DNA from: CAYQAJ01 sp964415245
GTDB taxonomy: Bacteria; Planctomycetota; Planctomycetia; Pirellulales; Pirellulaceae
Assembly (NCBI GenBank): GCA_964415245.1
Contig: CAYQAJ010000004.1
Coordinates: 1 to 55,452, forward strand
Direction: 5' to 3'
DNA: 55,452 nt
The stretch's first letter is position 1. The number at the start of each line of letters is the position of its first letter. The notes beneath the pieces were generated by a model, which was not told the DNA's origin, searched no databases, and worked only from the letters and a program-made list of their open reading frames with translations. Below, piece by piece: positions 14,764-23,936 of the stretch. The position numbers and the translations under genes were made by a program.

Positions 14764-17510
14764 CGGATCACCTCCCCGCGTTCATAAGCCGTCAAGGCCT
14801 TCTTGCGTGCGAAATCGAGCAGGAACAGCAATGGAATTCCGAGCCAGGACAGTGCATAGATGTGCCACGCGACCGCGCCCGTGCCCAGGAAAGCCTGCAA
14901 CGGATGGAAGTACAGAATGGCCCACGAGAAAGCGATCTCCAGGGCCACGCCCATGAGTACCAGCTTGTTACGAAACAGGCCGGCGTCGAGCCCCGAGGAA
15001 CGTAACGAGCGGCGGCTGACGACGTTTCCGATCTGCATCAGCACGACCGTGGACAACGTGATGCCCGTCGCCGAACGATACAACGGGTCGTTTGCGGCCA
15101 GCTCCTGCCCCCACTGCCAGCCGCCCTCCCACAGCACCACAAAGAACATGGCCAGCGACCAGGCGGCTTGGATGACGCCGAGGAACAGGTAGGCGGTGAG
15201 CATCAAAGCCAAGGAGAGGAGCCGCTCGTTGGAGCGACGGGGAGGCCGGGCCATCGCGTCGCGCTCCGGCGGTTCCTGGCCCAGGCCGATCGCAGGCAGC
15301 AAGTCCGTGCCCAGGTCGATCGACAAGATTTGGATTACCGTCAGGGCCAAAGGAATGGGCAACACAATGTACAGCACGAACGGCACAATCTCCGGGATGT
15401 TGCTGGCCAATACGTACGTGGTGAACTTTTGCATGTTCGCGAAGACAGAGCGACCTTCTCGGATGCCGGCTACGATCGACGCGAAGTTGTCGTCCAATAG
15501 CACGATGTCGGCGGCTTCGCGGGCCACGTCGGTTCCGCCGACCCCCATCGCGATGCCTACGTCGGCGGCCTTCAGCGCGGGGGCATCGTTTACGCCGTCG
15601 CCGGTCATGGCGACAACATGGCCCAAACGCTTGAGTGCCGAAACAATCTTCATCTTTTGTTCGGGCGTAGTGCGTGCGAAGATGGTGGCACCGCCGCGGA
15701 GCCGCTCGACGAGCTGCTTTTCGCGCAGCGTTTCCAGCTCGGTGCCCAGCAGTACGCGATCGGCGGCAGGCTCGTCAGCCGATAAGATTCCGCACTTCCG
15801 CGCGACCGCTTCCGCCGTGTCGGGATGATCCCCCGTAATCAACAACACCCGGATACCGGCGCTGGAGCAGTTGGCCACCGCCGCGGGCACTTCCTCGCGA
15901 ATCGGATCCTCCAGGGCCAGAAAACCCTTCAACACGAGCGACCGTTCCAGGGATTCTTCTTTCGCCTCGGCGTCGGGGACCGCCGTCAACCGACAACCGG
16001 CAACGGCGATCACGCGTTGGCCTTGAGCCGATAGGCGATGGACAATGTCGTCGCCTATGGCAAGCGCATCGGGCGACGCGGATGGTACTTCGCCGCCTCC
16101 CGGCGTCTCAACGAATCCGATCAACGGACGGAGTGATTCCCAGGCACCCTTCACGGAAAACAACACTTGAGTTCCGTCGGCGTACACGCCGGCTTCGCGC
16201 CGCCGCTGCAAGTCGAAGGGAAAGTGGCGGCGCGTCTCCGCGATGATCTCCGTCGGTTCCCCGAACAGCTCGGCATATCGCGTGACGACGGCAACATCCA
16301 GCGGGTCTCCCAACCAGCGTGGCCGGCTCCCGCCGTGGGGGGAAGGTTCGGCTTGTGAAACGGTGGCTGGGTTTTCGCGCACTTCGGATGCGATCAAGGC
16401 AGCCGTGAGGAACGAACGCAGCGCTTGGGTCTCGGTTAGAGGTTGGCCACGCGTCGGATCGACCGCCGCCGCAATGGCCAGCTCGTTTTTCGTCAGCGTT
16501 CCCGTCTTGTCCGTGCAGATGACGTGCACCGCTCCCAGCGCCTCGACCGCTTCCAAACCCTTGACCAGCACCTGTTTCCTGGCCATCCGCAGGCTGGCCA
16601 TCGACAGGGCAAGCGTGAACGTCGGCAACAGGCCTTCGGGAACATTGGCTACGATGATCCCCAGCATGAAAACAATGTTGACCCACAAGGACCGGCCGGT
16701 TGCCACGCCGTATGCGAAGAACAAAACTCCCATCACGACCGCGATCACCGTCAGCACGCGGATCATGCGGGTCGTTTCCTGCTCGATGGGCGACGGCGGA
16801 CGGCGCACGTCGCGCGACAGCGCGGCGATCTTGCCGAACTCGGTGCGATGTCCCGTCGCGACGACAACCGCCGTTCCATGGCCGCGCAGCACGGAGCAGC
16901 CGGCAAAGGCGATGTTCGGGCTGTCGACCAGCCGACCTCGCGCCGCGGCGCTGGTCATCGGCTGCGAACGCGATTCGCCGGTTAGCGGCGCATTGTTGAT
17001 CAACAGTTCCATCGATTCGATAAGACGCGCATCGGCCGGAACGCGGTCGCCCTCACCCACAAGCACAATGTCGCCCGGCACGAGCTGGTCGGCCGGCAGT
17101 TGCCGTTCCTTTCCGCTGCGCCGCACGCGCACAATTGGGGGCAGGAACTTACGCAGTTCCTCCATGGCCCGCTCCGCCCGCATTTCCTGCGCGAAGGCAA
17201 ACAGGGCGTTCATTACCGACACGGCCAGGAGTGCCCAGCCGAGGACCAGCATGCCCTCGCCGGGCTGGATCGACTCGGCGATGAAGCAGGCGATTGCGGC
17301 GACGTCGAGCAGAATGCTGAAAAAGTTGATGAATTGCCTGGCAAGGGACCTCACCCAGCGTAGACGCGAGGGCGGCTCCAGCCGGTTCAGGCCGACCTCG
17401 CGACGGCGCGCCGCTGCTTCCTCGTCGGTCAGCCCCGCCGGTCGGCTGCGAAGCAGATCGAACACTTCGTCGGCGGCAACTTCGTGGATTTGTCCCACCG
17501 CGGCATTCAT
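14760..17510 (-). CDS. P-type cation-transporting ATPase (P2-type)
   Basis: A 916-residue ion pump. It has an N-terminal cation-ATPase domain (residues 1-75), the actuator motif TGES (177-180), the phosphorylated aspartate in DKTGTLTKNE (D334), the hinge motif TGDGVNDAPALK and six C-terminal membrane segments. The helix-4 motif VANVPEGLLPT resembles eukaryotic Na,K-ATPase-like and Ca-ATPase pumps more than heavy-metal pumps, so Ca2+, Na+/K+ or H+ are candidates. The start at 17510 overlaps the stop of the Usp gene (ATGA), and its stop overlaps the DUF1003 start, giving a tightly coupled trio. Confidence 0.92.
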   Translation of the reverse strand: MNAAVGQIHEVAADEVFDLLRSRPAGLTDEEAAARRREVGLNRLEPPSRLRWVRSLARQFINFFSILLDVAAIACFIAESIQPGEGMLVLGWALLAVSVMNALFAFAQEMRAERAMEELRKFLPPIVRVRRSGKERQLPADQLVPGDIVLVGEGDRVPADARLIESMELLINNAPLTGESRSQPMTSAAARGRLVDSPNIAFAGCSVLRGHGTAVVVATGHRTEFGKIAALSRDVRRPPSPIEQETTRMIRVLTVIAVVMGVLFFAYGVATGRSLWVNIVFMLGIIVANVPEGLLPTFTLALSMASLRMARKQVLVKGLEAVEALGAVHVICTDKTGTLTKNELAIAAAVDPTRGQPLTETQALRSFLTAALIASEVRENPATVSQAEPSPHGGSRPRWLGDPLDVAVVTRYAELFGEPTEIIAETRRHFPFDLQRRREAGVYADGTQVLFSVKGAWESLRPLIGFVETPGGGEVPSASPDALAIGDDIVHRLSAQGQRVIAVAGCRLTAVPDAEAKEESLERSLVLKGFLALEDPIREEVPAAVANCSSAGIRVLLITGDHPDTAEAVARKCGILSADEPAADRVLLGTELETLREKQLVERLRGGATIFARTTPEQKMKIVSALKRLGHVVAMTGDGVNDAPALKAADVGIAMGVGGTDVAREAADIVLLDDNFASIVAGIREGRSVFANMQKFTTYVLASNIPEIVPFVLYIVLPIPLALTVIQILSIDLGTDLLPAIGLGQEPPERDAMARPPRRSNERLLSLALMLTAYLFLGVIQAAWSLAMFFVVLWEGGWQWGQELAANDPLYRSATGITLSTVVLMQIGNVVSRRSLRSSGLDAGLFRNKLVLMGVALEIAFSWAILYFHPLQAFLGTGAVAWHIYALSWLGIPLLFLLDFARKKALTAYERGEVIR

Positions 17511-18352
17511 ACCCGACCTCGGTAAATCGCCACGTCGCAAGTTGCGTCGCGCAGCACCTGTTCAACCGGATTTCCGAAAAAGAACCGCTCGGTCAGATTC
17601 CGTTCCGACGCCCCCAGGTAAATCAACCGCGACTTCGTCTTGTTGGCGGCAATGACGATTTCCTTCGGCACGTCGTCCGACACGACAACGTGGGAGTCGA
17701 CCACGGACGGCACCAGGCCGAGTTGATCGCGGATTTCCTGCTCGATTCGGTCGCAGTACGCCTGCCCCGGACGCCGCAGTTGTTCGGCCGACTCGCGAGA
17801 GAGCAGGCGAAACTGCCAACGGCTGACTCGCTCGACGTACAGAATTTGCAGGTGCGAAATGTCGGGGGCAAGCAACTTGAGCAGTGGCAGCCCCGATCGA
17901 AAGCCGCGCGGGTGCCCCGATACGGGCAGCAGCAACTGCCGCGGCAGCCCCAGAAGGCCCGGCTGTATGACGCGGACGGCCAGCACGTGGCAATGGCCCG
18001 AGCGAAGTAGCCGTTCGGAAACCGTGCCGCTCAACAGCCCGCGCTTGTGTTCACGACTGCGCGTGCCACAGATCAGAAAGCTATCGACGCCTGCCGGGAC
18101 GCTGGCACGAATTGCCTGGAACGCGGATTTCGCCGGCGGCTGAACGTGCAATTCGAGTTCGACTCCCCGGCGCCGGCACTCGGCACGGATTCGGCCGAGC
18201 TTCACGTCTCGCTCGGAATCGCTCGTTCGGTCATCGCGGACATGAACGAGATGCAGCTTCCTTTCCGCGCATCCCGCCGCCGCCCTCACCGCGTAGTGCG
18301 ACACCCAGTCGCCCTGGAGCGATCCATCGTAGGCAAAATAGATGCCACTCAA
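17507..18352 (-). CDS. tandem universal stress protein (UspA-like)
   Basis: A 281-residue cytoplasmic protein with two Usp-like halves, about residues 1-130 and 135-281. The first begins GIYFAYDGSLQGDWVSHYAV and ends with the nucleotide-binding pattern GTRSREHKRGLLSGTVSERL. The second ends GASERNLTERFFFGNPVEQVL, again a Usp ATP-loop pattern. It is first in a coupled operon with a P-type ATPase and a DUF1003 protein. A role as a nucleotide-dependent regulator of the pump is plausible but inferred. Confidence 0.85.
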   Translation of the reverse strand: MSGIYFAYDGSLQGDWVSHYAVRAAAGCAERKLHLVHVRDDRTSDSERDVKLGRIRAECRRRGVELELHVQPPAKSAFQAIRASVPAGVDSFLICGTRSREHKRGLLSGTVSERLLRSGHCHVLAVRVIQPGLLGLPRQLLLPVSGHPRGFRSGLPLLKLLAPDISHLQILYVERVSRWQFRLLSRESAEQLRRPGQAYCDRIEQEIRDQLGLVPSVVDSHVVVSDDVPKEIVIAANKTKSRLIYLGASERNLTERFFFGNPVEQVLRDATCDVAIYRGRV

Positions 18353-18593
18353 CGCATAGCTCCGGTGATTCCCTTGACAGCGAGCGTCGTGCCCAGACCG
18401 CGCCGACGACGGCGATTCGCCCTACCTGCGACGAACTCTCTTCGACTCGGAGTGGAGCACGACGCGGAAAGACCAAGAGATCGAGAAGGTCAAACGGTAC
18501 CCTAGAGACGCCGCGTAGGAGCACGATGCGGTGGTGCACGTCCGCGATCGGATGGCGCCTGGCGGCTGAGGCGGCTTCTGAGGAAACCCGAAT

Positions 18594-20003
18594 CTACAGG
18601 AGCTCTGCAATCGGCTCGCCGTCGGTAATCACCTTTTGCAGGCTTCCCAGCGCGCCCGGCTCCAGTCGCAGTCGGCCCACGTCGAACAGCGCGTGCATGA
18701 CCGTGGCCAGCATGTGCTGCGGGCGATAGGGTCGCGTGGCAGCGCGGGTGGCGTGTCCGTCCGACTGGCCGATTACCTGGCCCATATGCAAGCCGCCGCC
18801 GAAGAACAACAGCGGCGTCAGCTCGCCAAAATGTTCACGGCCGCCGTTTTTGTTGATCCGCGGCGAGCGACCCATTTCGCCGGTGACGACGAGCAGAATG
18901 TCGTCCTCGAGTCCTCGCTCGCGCACGTCGTCGATGAACGCCGCTACCGCGTGGTCGACCTGCGGGCCAAGCCAGGCGAAACCGCCCAGTCCCTTCGGGC
19001 TGTTGCTGTTGCTGTGATGGTCCCAGCCGCAATCGCTTACGGTCACAAAGCCGCATCCCGCCTCGCATAGCCGCCGCGCGAGCAGCATCTGCTTGCCGAG
19101 CAGATTCGAGGCCCGTCGCATATCGAACCAGCGGCTGACTTCTTCCTGGTCGAACAGGTGGCTGGTGTCGTAGGCGGCGATGGTTCGCGGGTCTTCCTTC
19201 GAGAAGTCAAAGGCGTCGCCCATGCCGCCAGTGATAATGTCGAACGCCTGCTGCTGGAGTTGGTCGGTCCCTTCGAGCGCGCCGGCGTCTGCCGCTCGCT
19301 TGAGCCGATCGAGACTCGCCAGCAGTTGCCGCCGGTCGTCGAAGCGCTGACGGGGCAGCGTCAACTCCATGTTCTGAGTGAGCTGCCCGCCGCCTTGCGG
19401 GTTGAACGCGCGGTAGCTTTCGCCCAGTTCGCCCGCCGACGTCAGCGTGGGCAGCGCGTCGGTTTCAAAATTGTTCTCGAGCTTGAGGTCGGGGTTGATC
19501 GCCTCGGGCAGCACCAGCACGTTCGTGGGGATGCCGCTCTTTGGGTCGTTGGTGCCGACGACGCGCGAGTAGATGGCCCCCATCGTGGCCTTGGTCGGAT
19601 TGTCGCCGCTGGCCACTTCCCGGTACGTGTGGCCGGCGTTGCCCGAACCGTAAGACCGCACGATCGAGATCCGATCGGCCCGTTCGGCCAGCTTCGGAAA
19701 GTGCGCCCCGAACGTAACGCCCGGGAGCTTCGTTGGCACTTCGCCGAAGATTGCCCGTATCTCGGAGGGCGCCGTCATCTTCGGGTCGAACGACTCGATG
19801 TGCGACGGGCCGCCGCTCAGAAACAGCAGCACAACCGACTTGCCGCGAACCAACTCGCCCGCCAAAGAAGAGGCTTCCGCCTGAGCGCGCAGCAAATCGA
19901 CCAGCGTCAGCCCGCCGACGCCCAGCGCGCCGATCCGCAGGAAGTCGCGGCGGGTGTATCCCGCACAGCAATGGGCCAAACCACTGTCGGTGATGGAGAG
20001 CAC
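18594..20003 (-). CDS. DUF1501 family exported protein
   Basis: A 469-residue protein of the DUF1501 family, abundant in planctomycetes and related to alkaline-phosphatase/sulfatase folds. A Tat signal (TRRDFLRIGALGVGGLTLVD) lies near the N-terminus. Family segments include FLSGGPSHIESFDPK and TGEMGRSPRINKNGGREHFG. The start is GTG 20003, supported by GGGGAGG nine bases before it; a longer upstream frame is not supported. These genes are often paired with a DUF1549/DUF1553 cytochrome-containing partner, but none is adjacent here. The biochemical function is not established. Confidence 0.9.
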   Translation of the reverse strand: MLSITDSGLAHCCAGYTRRDFLRIGALGVGGLTLVDLLRAQAEASSLAGELVRGKSVVLLFLSGGPSHIESFDPKMTAPSEIRAIFGEVPTKLPGVTFGAHFPKLAERADRISIVRSYGSGNAGHTYREVASGDNPTKATMGAIYSRVVGTNDPKSGIPTNVLVLPEAINPDLKLENNFETDALPTLTSAGELGESYRAFNPQGGGQLTQNMELTLPRQRFDDRRQLLASLDRLKRAADAGALEGTDQLQQQAFDIITGGMGDAFDFSKEDPRTIAAYDTSHLFDQEEVSRWFDMRRASNLLGKQMLLARRLCEAGCGFVTVSDCGWDHHSNSNSPKGLGGFAWLGPQVDHAVAAFIDDVRERGLEDDILLVVTGEMGRSPRINKNGGREHFGELTPLLFFGGGLHMGQVIGQSDGHATRAATRPYRPQHMLATVMHALFDVGRLRLEPGALGSLQKVITDGEPIAELL

Positions 20004-20417
20004 GTTAGTTTTCCTCCCCTTTGCGTCGTGTTTGCGGCTTACGCGGTTCCGGCGTCTGGCAGGGTTTACGTCTCGTCGGCCCTCAGCCCGTTGCTCGGGC
20101 CTCGGGCCCACAAACCAATAGAATACGAGAATCCCGGCTTCTTCACCACCCGCTTTTCGCCTCTGATCTCTCTCGCGGACGCACGGAAACTGCCTTTCGA
20201 GGAGCAAGGACAAACGTCGCCTAGGGCCCAAGGTGGGCCGCGCCGCGCGACCGCGTTCTTCCGGTCAATTGGTCCAAGTTGTAAAGCCCGCCTGCCTTGC
20301 CCGGCCGCCAGAGACGACACGCCGCTCCAGGTTGTTGTGTCGCGGTGTCGATGAGGTACCGTACGCGTCGAGCAGGACTTCTGGTGCGATGGAGCGTTCC
20401 CCAAGGGAGTTGTGCTC
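20004..20417. other. divergent intergenic region
   Basis: These 414 bases separate the DUF1501 gene (-) from the porin gene (+) and should hold both promoters. CCTCCCC at 20013-20019 is the minus-strand ribosome binding site that sets the GTG start of DUF1501. AAGGGAG at 20403-20409 serves the porin ATG. Nothing else is recognised. Confidence 0.55.
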
Positions 20418-22172
20418 ATGATGGTCGCCATTGGGTCACGGACTTTGCGTCTCTCCGCCCTTCTCGTTGCTACGATTGCCATCGGCAGCCCGGTCGTTGC
20501 GCAGGATTATTACGGCCCGCCTCTGAGTCCCTACGGCAACGAGACGAGTCTCAACGACGGACCGCTCTTCGCGCCACCTGCCGTTGGTACGTCTATGGCG
20601 GACTTCGGCGACGCGCAGCAGCCTTGCGACTGCCCGGCATGTCAGGCGGCGCAGGCGAACCCACCGATCGGCTGCGAAACCTGCTGTCACGGCAAGACGC
20701 TCGACTGGTCGAAGTATCCCGGCACGATCCACCCGATGCCGCGGCCGGGCATCTTCTCCATTCCGCCAACCGAAGGACCGGCGTATTTCTCGCTGTGGGA
20801 CCAGGTAACCGGCGAAGCTCGCCCGGCGCCGCCCAAGTCGGGCTACGCGCCGTTCGCCATCAATGCCTGGCCGTTGTTCGACGCCGACTGGCGGTACGTC
20901 GATGGGGTCGACCCCATCGATCGCACGTTTGTCGAAAGCATGAAGCGCATCCACCTGGGCGACTGCTGGCTATTCAGCACCGGCGGTTGCTATTGGATAC
21001 GTTACATGGATGAACACAATAGTCGCCTTACCGAGGCAGACAACGAGTACAATCTCCAGCACGTGCGCGTGTTCGGCGACGTGTGGTACAGCGATTGGCT
21101 GCGCGTCTATGGCGAATACGTTTGGGCTGACAGCTTCGGCGAGACGCTCGCCCCGGTCCCCCCCGACGTCGATCGCGGCGACATCCTCGACCTGTTCGTC
21201 GATCTCAAGCTCTTCGAGTGGGATGGCAAGCCCGTCTACGTTCGTGGCGGCCGCCAGGAATTGCTCTACGGCTCGCAGCGGTTGATTACCCCTTTGCCCT
21301 GGGCCAACAAGCGGCATACGTTCCAGGGAGCCAAAGTGTTCCGCCACGGCGAGAACTGGGACTTCGATTTGTTCTGGGCGCAGTTCGTGCCGCCCAATGC
21401 CGACGAGTTCGACTCCGCCGACGAGAACCAGAACTTTGCCGGCGCGTGGCTCACCTACCGGCCCGAGAAAGGGGAGACCGCCGACCTGTACTATCTCCTG
21501 TTCGACAACGGGAATAGCGCCACGCAGCAGGGGATCGTCCGCTCGCCGTTTCAGCTTCACACGATCGGCGGCCGCTATGCGGGCGACGAATGCGGCTGGC
21601 TGTGGGACTTCGAAGGCGCCCTCCAGTTCGGCGAACAGGGCGACGCCGACGTGTTCGCCGGAATGGCGACAGCCGGCCTGGGACGAAGTTGGAAAGACGC
21701 CTGTCTATCGCCGACTGTGTGGGTGTATTACGACTACGCCAGCGGCGACAGCGACCCCACCGCCGGCGACGTGAACACGTTTAACCAACTGTTCCCGTTC
21801 GGGCATTACTATTTGGGCTGGATGGACCTGGTCGGCCGTCAGAACATCAACGACCTCAACGCCCACTTGTACCTCTACCCGACACCTTGGGTCACGTTCT
21901 GGGCACAATACCACCACTTCTGGCTCGACCAGAGTCGCGACGCGCTCTACAACGCCGGCGGAGTCGCCTACCGCCGCGATGCGACGGGGCTGGCGGGCAC
22001 CGACGTGGGCGACGAAATCGATCTGGTGCTCAACTTCCACCTGACGCGGTACTCGGACATTCTCGTCAGCTACAACAAGCTGTACGGCGGCGGCTTTCTG
22101 CAAGCCACCACCGGCGCCAACCAGTCCGCCGACGCCGAGTCGCTCTACCTGATGTTCCAGCAGCGGTGGTAG
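20418..22172 (+). CDS. alginate-export-like outer-membrane porin
   Basis: A 584-residue beta-barrel protein resembling the alginate export (AlgE) porin family. After a signal peptide (SALLVATIAIGSPVVAQ) there is an unusual Cys-rich segment, residues 70-90 (CDCPAC, then CETCCHG). The remainder has repeated amphipathic strands with aromatic ends (VRVFGDVWYSDWLRVYGEYV, PVYVRGGRQELLYGSQRL) and ends with a terminal aromatic (LYLMFQQRW), typical of outer-membrane barrels. It would carry polysaccharide or small solutes across the outer membrane. Glycosyltransferase genes follow 263 bases downstream. Porin identity is fairly sure, substrate is not. Confidence 0.8.
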   Translation: MMVAIGSRTLRLSALLVATIAIGSPVVAQDYYGPPLSPYGNETSLNDGPLFAPPAVGTSMADFGDAQQPCDCPACQAAQANPPIGCETCCHGKTLDWSKYPGTIHPMPRPGIFSIPPTEGPAYFSLWDQVTGEARPAPPKSGYAPFAINAWPLFDADWRYVDGVDPIDRTFVESMKRIHLGDCWLFSTGGCYWIRYMDEHNSRLTEADNEYNLQHVRVFGDVWYSDWLRVYGEYVWADSFGETLAPVPPDVDRGDILDLFVDLKLFEWDGKPVYVRGGRQELLYGSQRLITPLPWANKRHTFQGAKVFRHGENWDFDLFWAQFVPPNADEFDSADENQNFAGAWLTYRPEKGETADLYYLLFDNGNSATQQGIVRSPFQLHTIGGRYAGDECGWLWDFEGALQFGEQGDADVFAGMATAGLGRSWKDACLSPTVWVYYDYASGDSDPTAGDVNTFNQLFPFGHYYLGWMDLVGRQNINDLNAHLYLYPTPWVTFWAQYHHFWLDQSRDALYNAGGVAYRRDATGLAGTDVGDEIDLVLNFHLTRYSDILVSYNKLYGGGFLQATTGANQSADAESLYLMFQQRW

Positions 22173-22190
22173 CGGCTCGGTGTTTCTCGT

Positions 22191-22231
22191 TCCTAGGCGC
22201 TGCCGCACTCCTCAATCCTAGGCGCTGTCGC
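22191..22231. repeat. 16-base direct repeat pair
   Basis: TCCTAGGCGCTGCCGC at 22191 and TCCTAGGCGCTGTCGC at 22216 differ at one base. They lie just after the porin stop. No function is recognised. Confidence 0.7.
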
Positions 22232-22423
22232 GCACGTCCGCCTCGAAGTCTTCCAGCGGCACCTCGCTAGCACGTCGCTGAGTGCCCGCATGCGCGGCGC
22301 TGCGTGCATGCCACCGCTCTAGCGCGCCGCGTCTGCTAGCACGTCCTATCCTTCGACTGCATTCAAGGTCACAAGCTTTCTAACCGATAAACTTTACGGA
22401 TTTTGCCACGTTGGGCTGCGCGC

Positions 22424-22428
22424 GGAGG
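22424..22428 (+). promoter_or_regulatory. ribosome binding site that decides the GTG start of a glycosyltransferase
   Basis: GGAGG with a seven-base spacer to GTG 22436. The frame is open further upstream but no other start has such a site. Confidence 0.65.
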
Positions 22429-22435
22429 CCGGCAG

Positions 22436-23923
22436 GTGATTCGAGGCACCGAACAATTGCACGACGACGTTATTTCGTCCGACGCAATGCTCGACGACGA
22501 ATCGTTCCATGCCGCGCTCTCTCGCCGGTTGACCGGCGCTGGCCCGCGTTGCCCGACGCCCGATGGCCAGCGAACGCGGATCCTGATCGAGGCCACGAAC
22601 TCCTTGACGACCACGCTGAACACGGGAATCCAGCGCGTGGTTCGCAGCGTGATCCGCGAAGCCGCCAAGCTTGATTGGCCCGTGGAATGCGTTCCGGTTG
22701 TATTTCGCGACGGCGAGTTCTATGACGCGCGGGCGTGGCTGTCGCGGTGCGAGGGTCGGCTTCGGCGTCACGCAACCGCTTTACGGATCACGCGCGCCGC
22801 CGCGAGCCTCAGCTCGAAAGTCCATCCGTCGTTGGGAAGTTTGCCACAACGCGGGATGGTTCGTCTCCGTAAGATCTTCTATCCAGCAACGTTGATGCGC
22901 CAGTGGGACGCATACTATTGGCGCACGTACGGGGAACGAATTCGATTCAGCCCACGCGACATTCTGATCACGTTGGACGCTTCGTGGATGTACGACATCT
23001 GGCCGGCGCTGGTCGAAGCCCAACGCCAGGGATGCAAGATCGGCGCAATCATCTACGATCTGATCCCGATCCGTTATCCGGAGTTTTGCGGCGGGGCCCA
23101 CCTGCACAAGTTCCAAGATTGGCTAGATGCCGCAACGGATCACGCAGACTTTCTTCTGGCCATCTCGGAATCGACTCGCGACGACGTGGAAGACTACGTG
23201 CGCAGCTCGGATCGTGGCACGCGCCGGCGGAGCGATTGCTTCGGCTCGTTCCGCTTGGGTGCCGATTTCTCTCCGCATTCTGCTAATGGCCATTGTCGCC
23301 GCGATGTTGCAATGGCGTTTTGCGGCGACGTCTCCGCGCGGCCGTATTTGGTCGTTGGCACGATCGAGCCGCGAAAGAATCACTCTTATCTGCTGGATGC
23401 ATTCGACCTCGTTTGGAGGCGGCATCCGCGGGTTCGCTTGTGTCTCGCGGGGGCCATCGGCTGGAACTGCGAGAAAACCCTCGAACGCATACGCAATCAT
23501 CCGCGGTTCGGTCGATCGCTGCTTATGTTCAACGATTTGAGCGACGCCGAATTGCAGTACTGCTACCGCCACGCAAAGGCGCTCGTCTTCCCGTCGATCA
23601 TCGAAGGGTTCGGACTGCCCATCGTGGAGGCGTTGCACTTGGGGCTGCCGGTGCTGGCCGGCGACACACCGATTCATCGCGAAGTGGGCCACGACTTCTG
23701 CCGGTACTTCGACTTGTCCGCCGCGTCTTCTTTGGCCGCTCTTGTTGAAGCCGCCGAACATCGCGGCGACTTGCCGCCGAAGAAAGCTCCCTCCCCTTTC
23801 CGGCCGGCCACCTGGGCCGAAAGTTGTCGCGATTTGGTAGAGCGAACACTCGAGCTGGCCGCAGCCGCCGATAGCGCCCGCGATCGAGAGCCCGTGGCGC
23901 AACTCGTCGGCGGCATCGCGTGA
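22436..23923 (+). CDS. glycosyltransferase, GT4-like (GT-B fold)
   Basis: A 495-residue cytoplasmic glycosyltransferase. The donor-binding half carries LVVGTIEPRKNHSYLLDAF and the nucleotide-sugar motif SIIEGFGLPIVEALHLGLPV, with E residues in EX7E spacing. The N-terminal half (ILIEATNSLTTTLNTGIQRV) is of the type seen in mannosyltransferase-like polysaccharide enzymes. It starts a three-gene glycosyltransferase run, 13 bases before the next gene, and would build an exopolysaccharide or other glycan. The sugar is not predictable. GTG 22436 is chosen for its strong ribosome binding site. Confidence 0.87.
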   Translation: MIRGTEQLHDDVISSDAMLDDESFHAALSRRLTGAGPRCPTPDGQRTRILIEATNSLTTTLNTGIQRVVRSVIREAAKLDWPVECVPVVFRDGEFYDARAWLSRCEGRLRRHATALRITRAAASLSSKVHPSLGSLPQRGMVRLRKIFYPATLMRQWDAYYWRTYGERIRFSPRDILITLDASWMYDIWPALVEAQRQGCKIGAIIYDLIPIRYPEFCGGAHLHKFQDWLDAATDHADFLLAISESTRDDVEDYVRSSDRGTRRRSDCFGSFRLGADFSPHSANGHCRRDVAMAFCGDVSARPYLVVGTIEPRKNHSYLLDAFDLVWRRHPRVRLCLAGAIGWNCEKTLERIRNHPRFGRSLLMFNDLSDAELQYCYRHAKALVFPSIIEGFGLPIVEALHLGLPVLAGDTPIHREVGHDFCRYFDLSAASSLAALVEAAEHRGDLPPKKAPSPFRPATWAESCRDLVERTLELAAAADSARDREPVAQLVGGIA

Positions 23924-23936
23924 CGAAAGGAATCGA

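Noticed and set aside
20670..20700. Heme c site in the porin (CETCCHG)
   Set aside because: Spacing is CX3CH, not CXXCH, and no other heme site is present.
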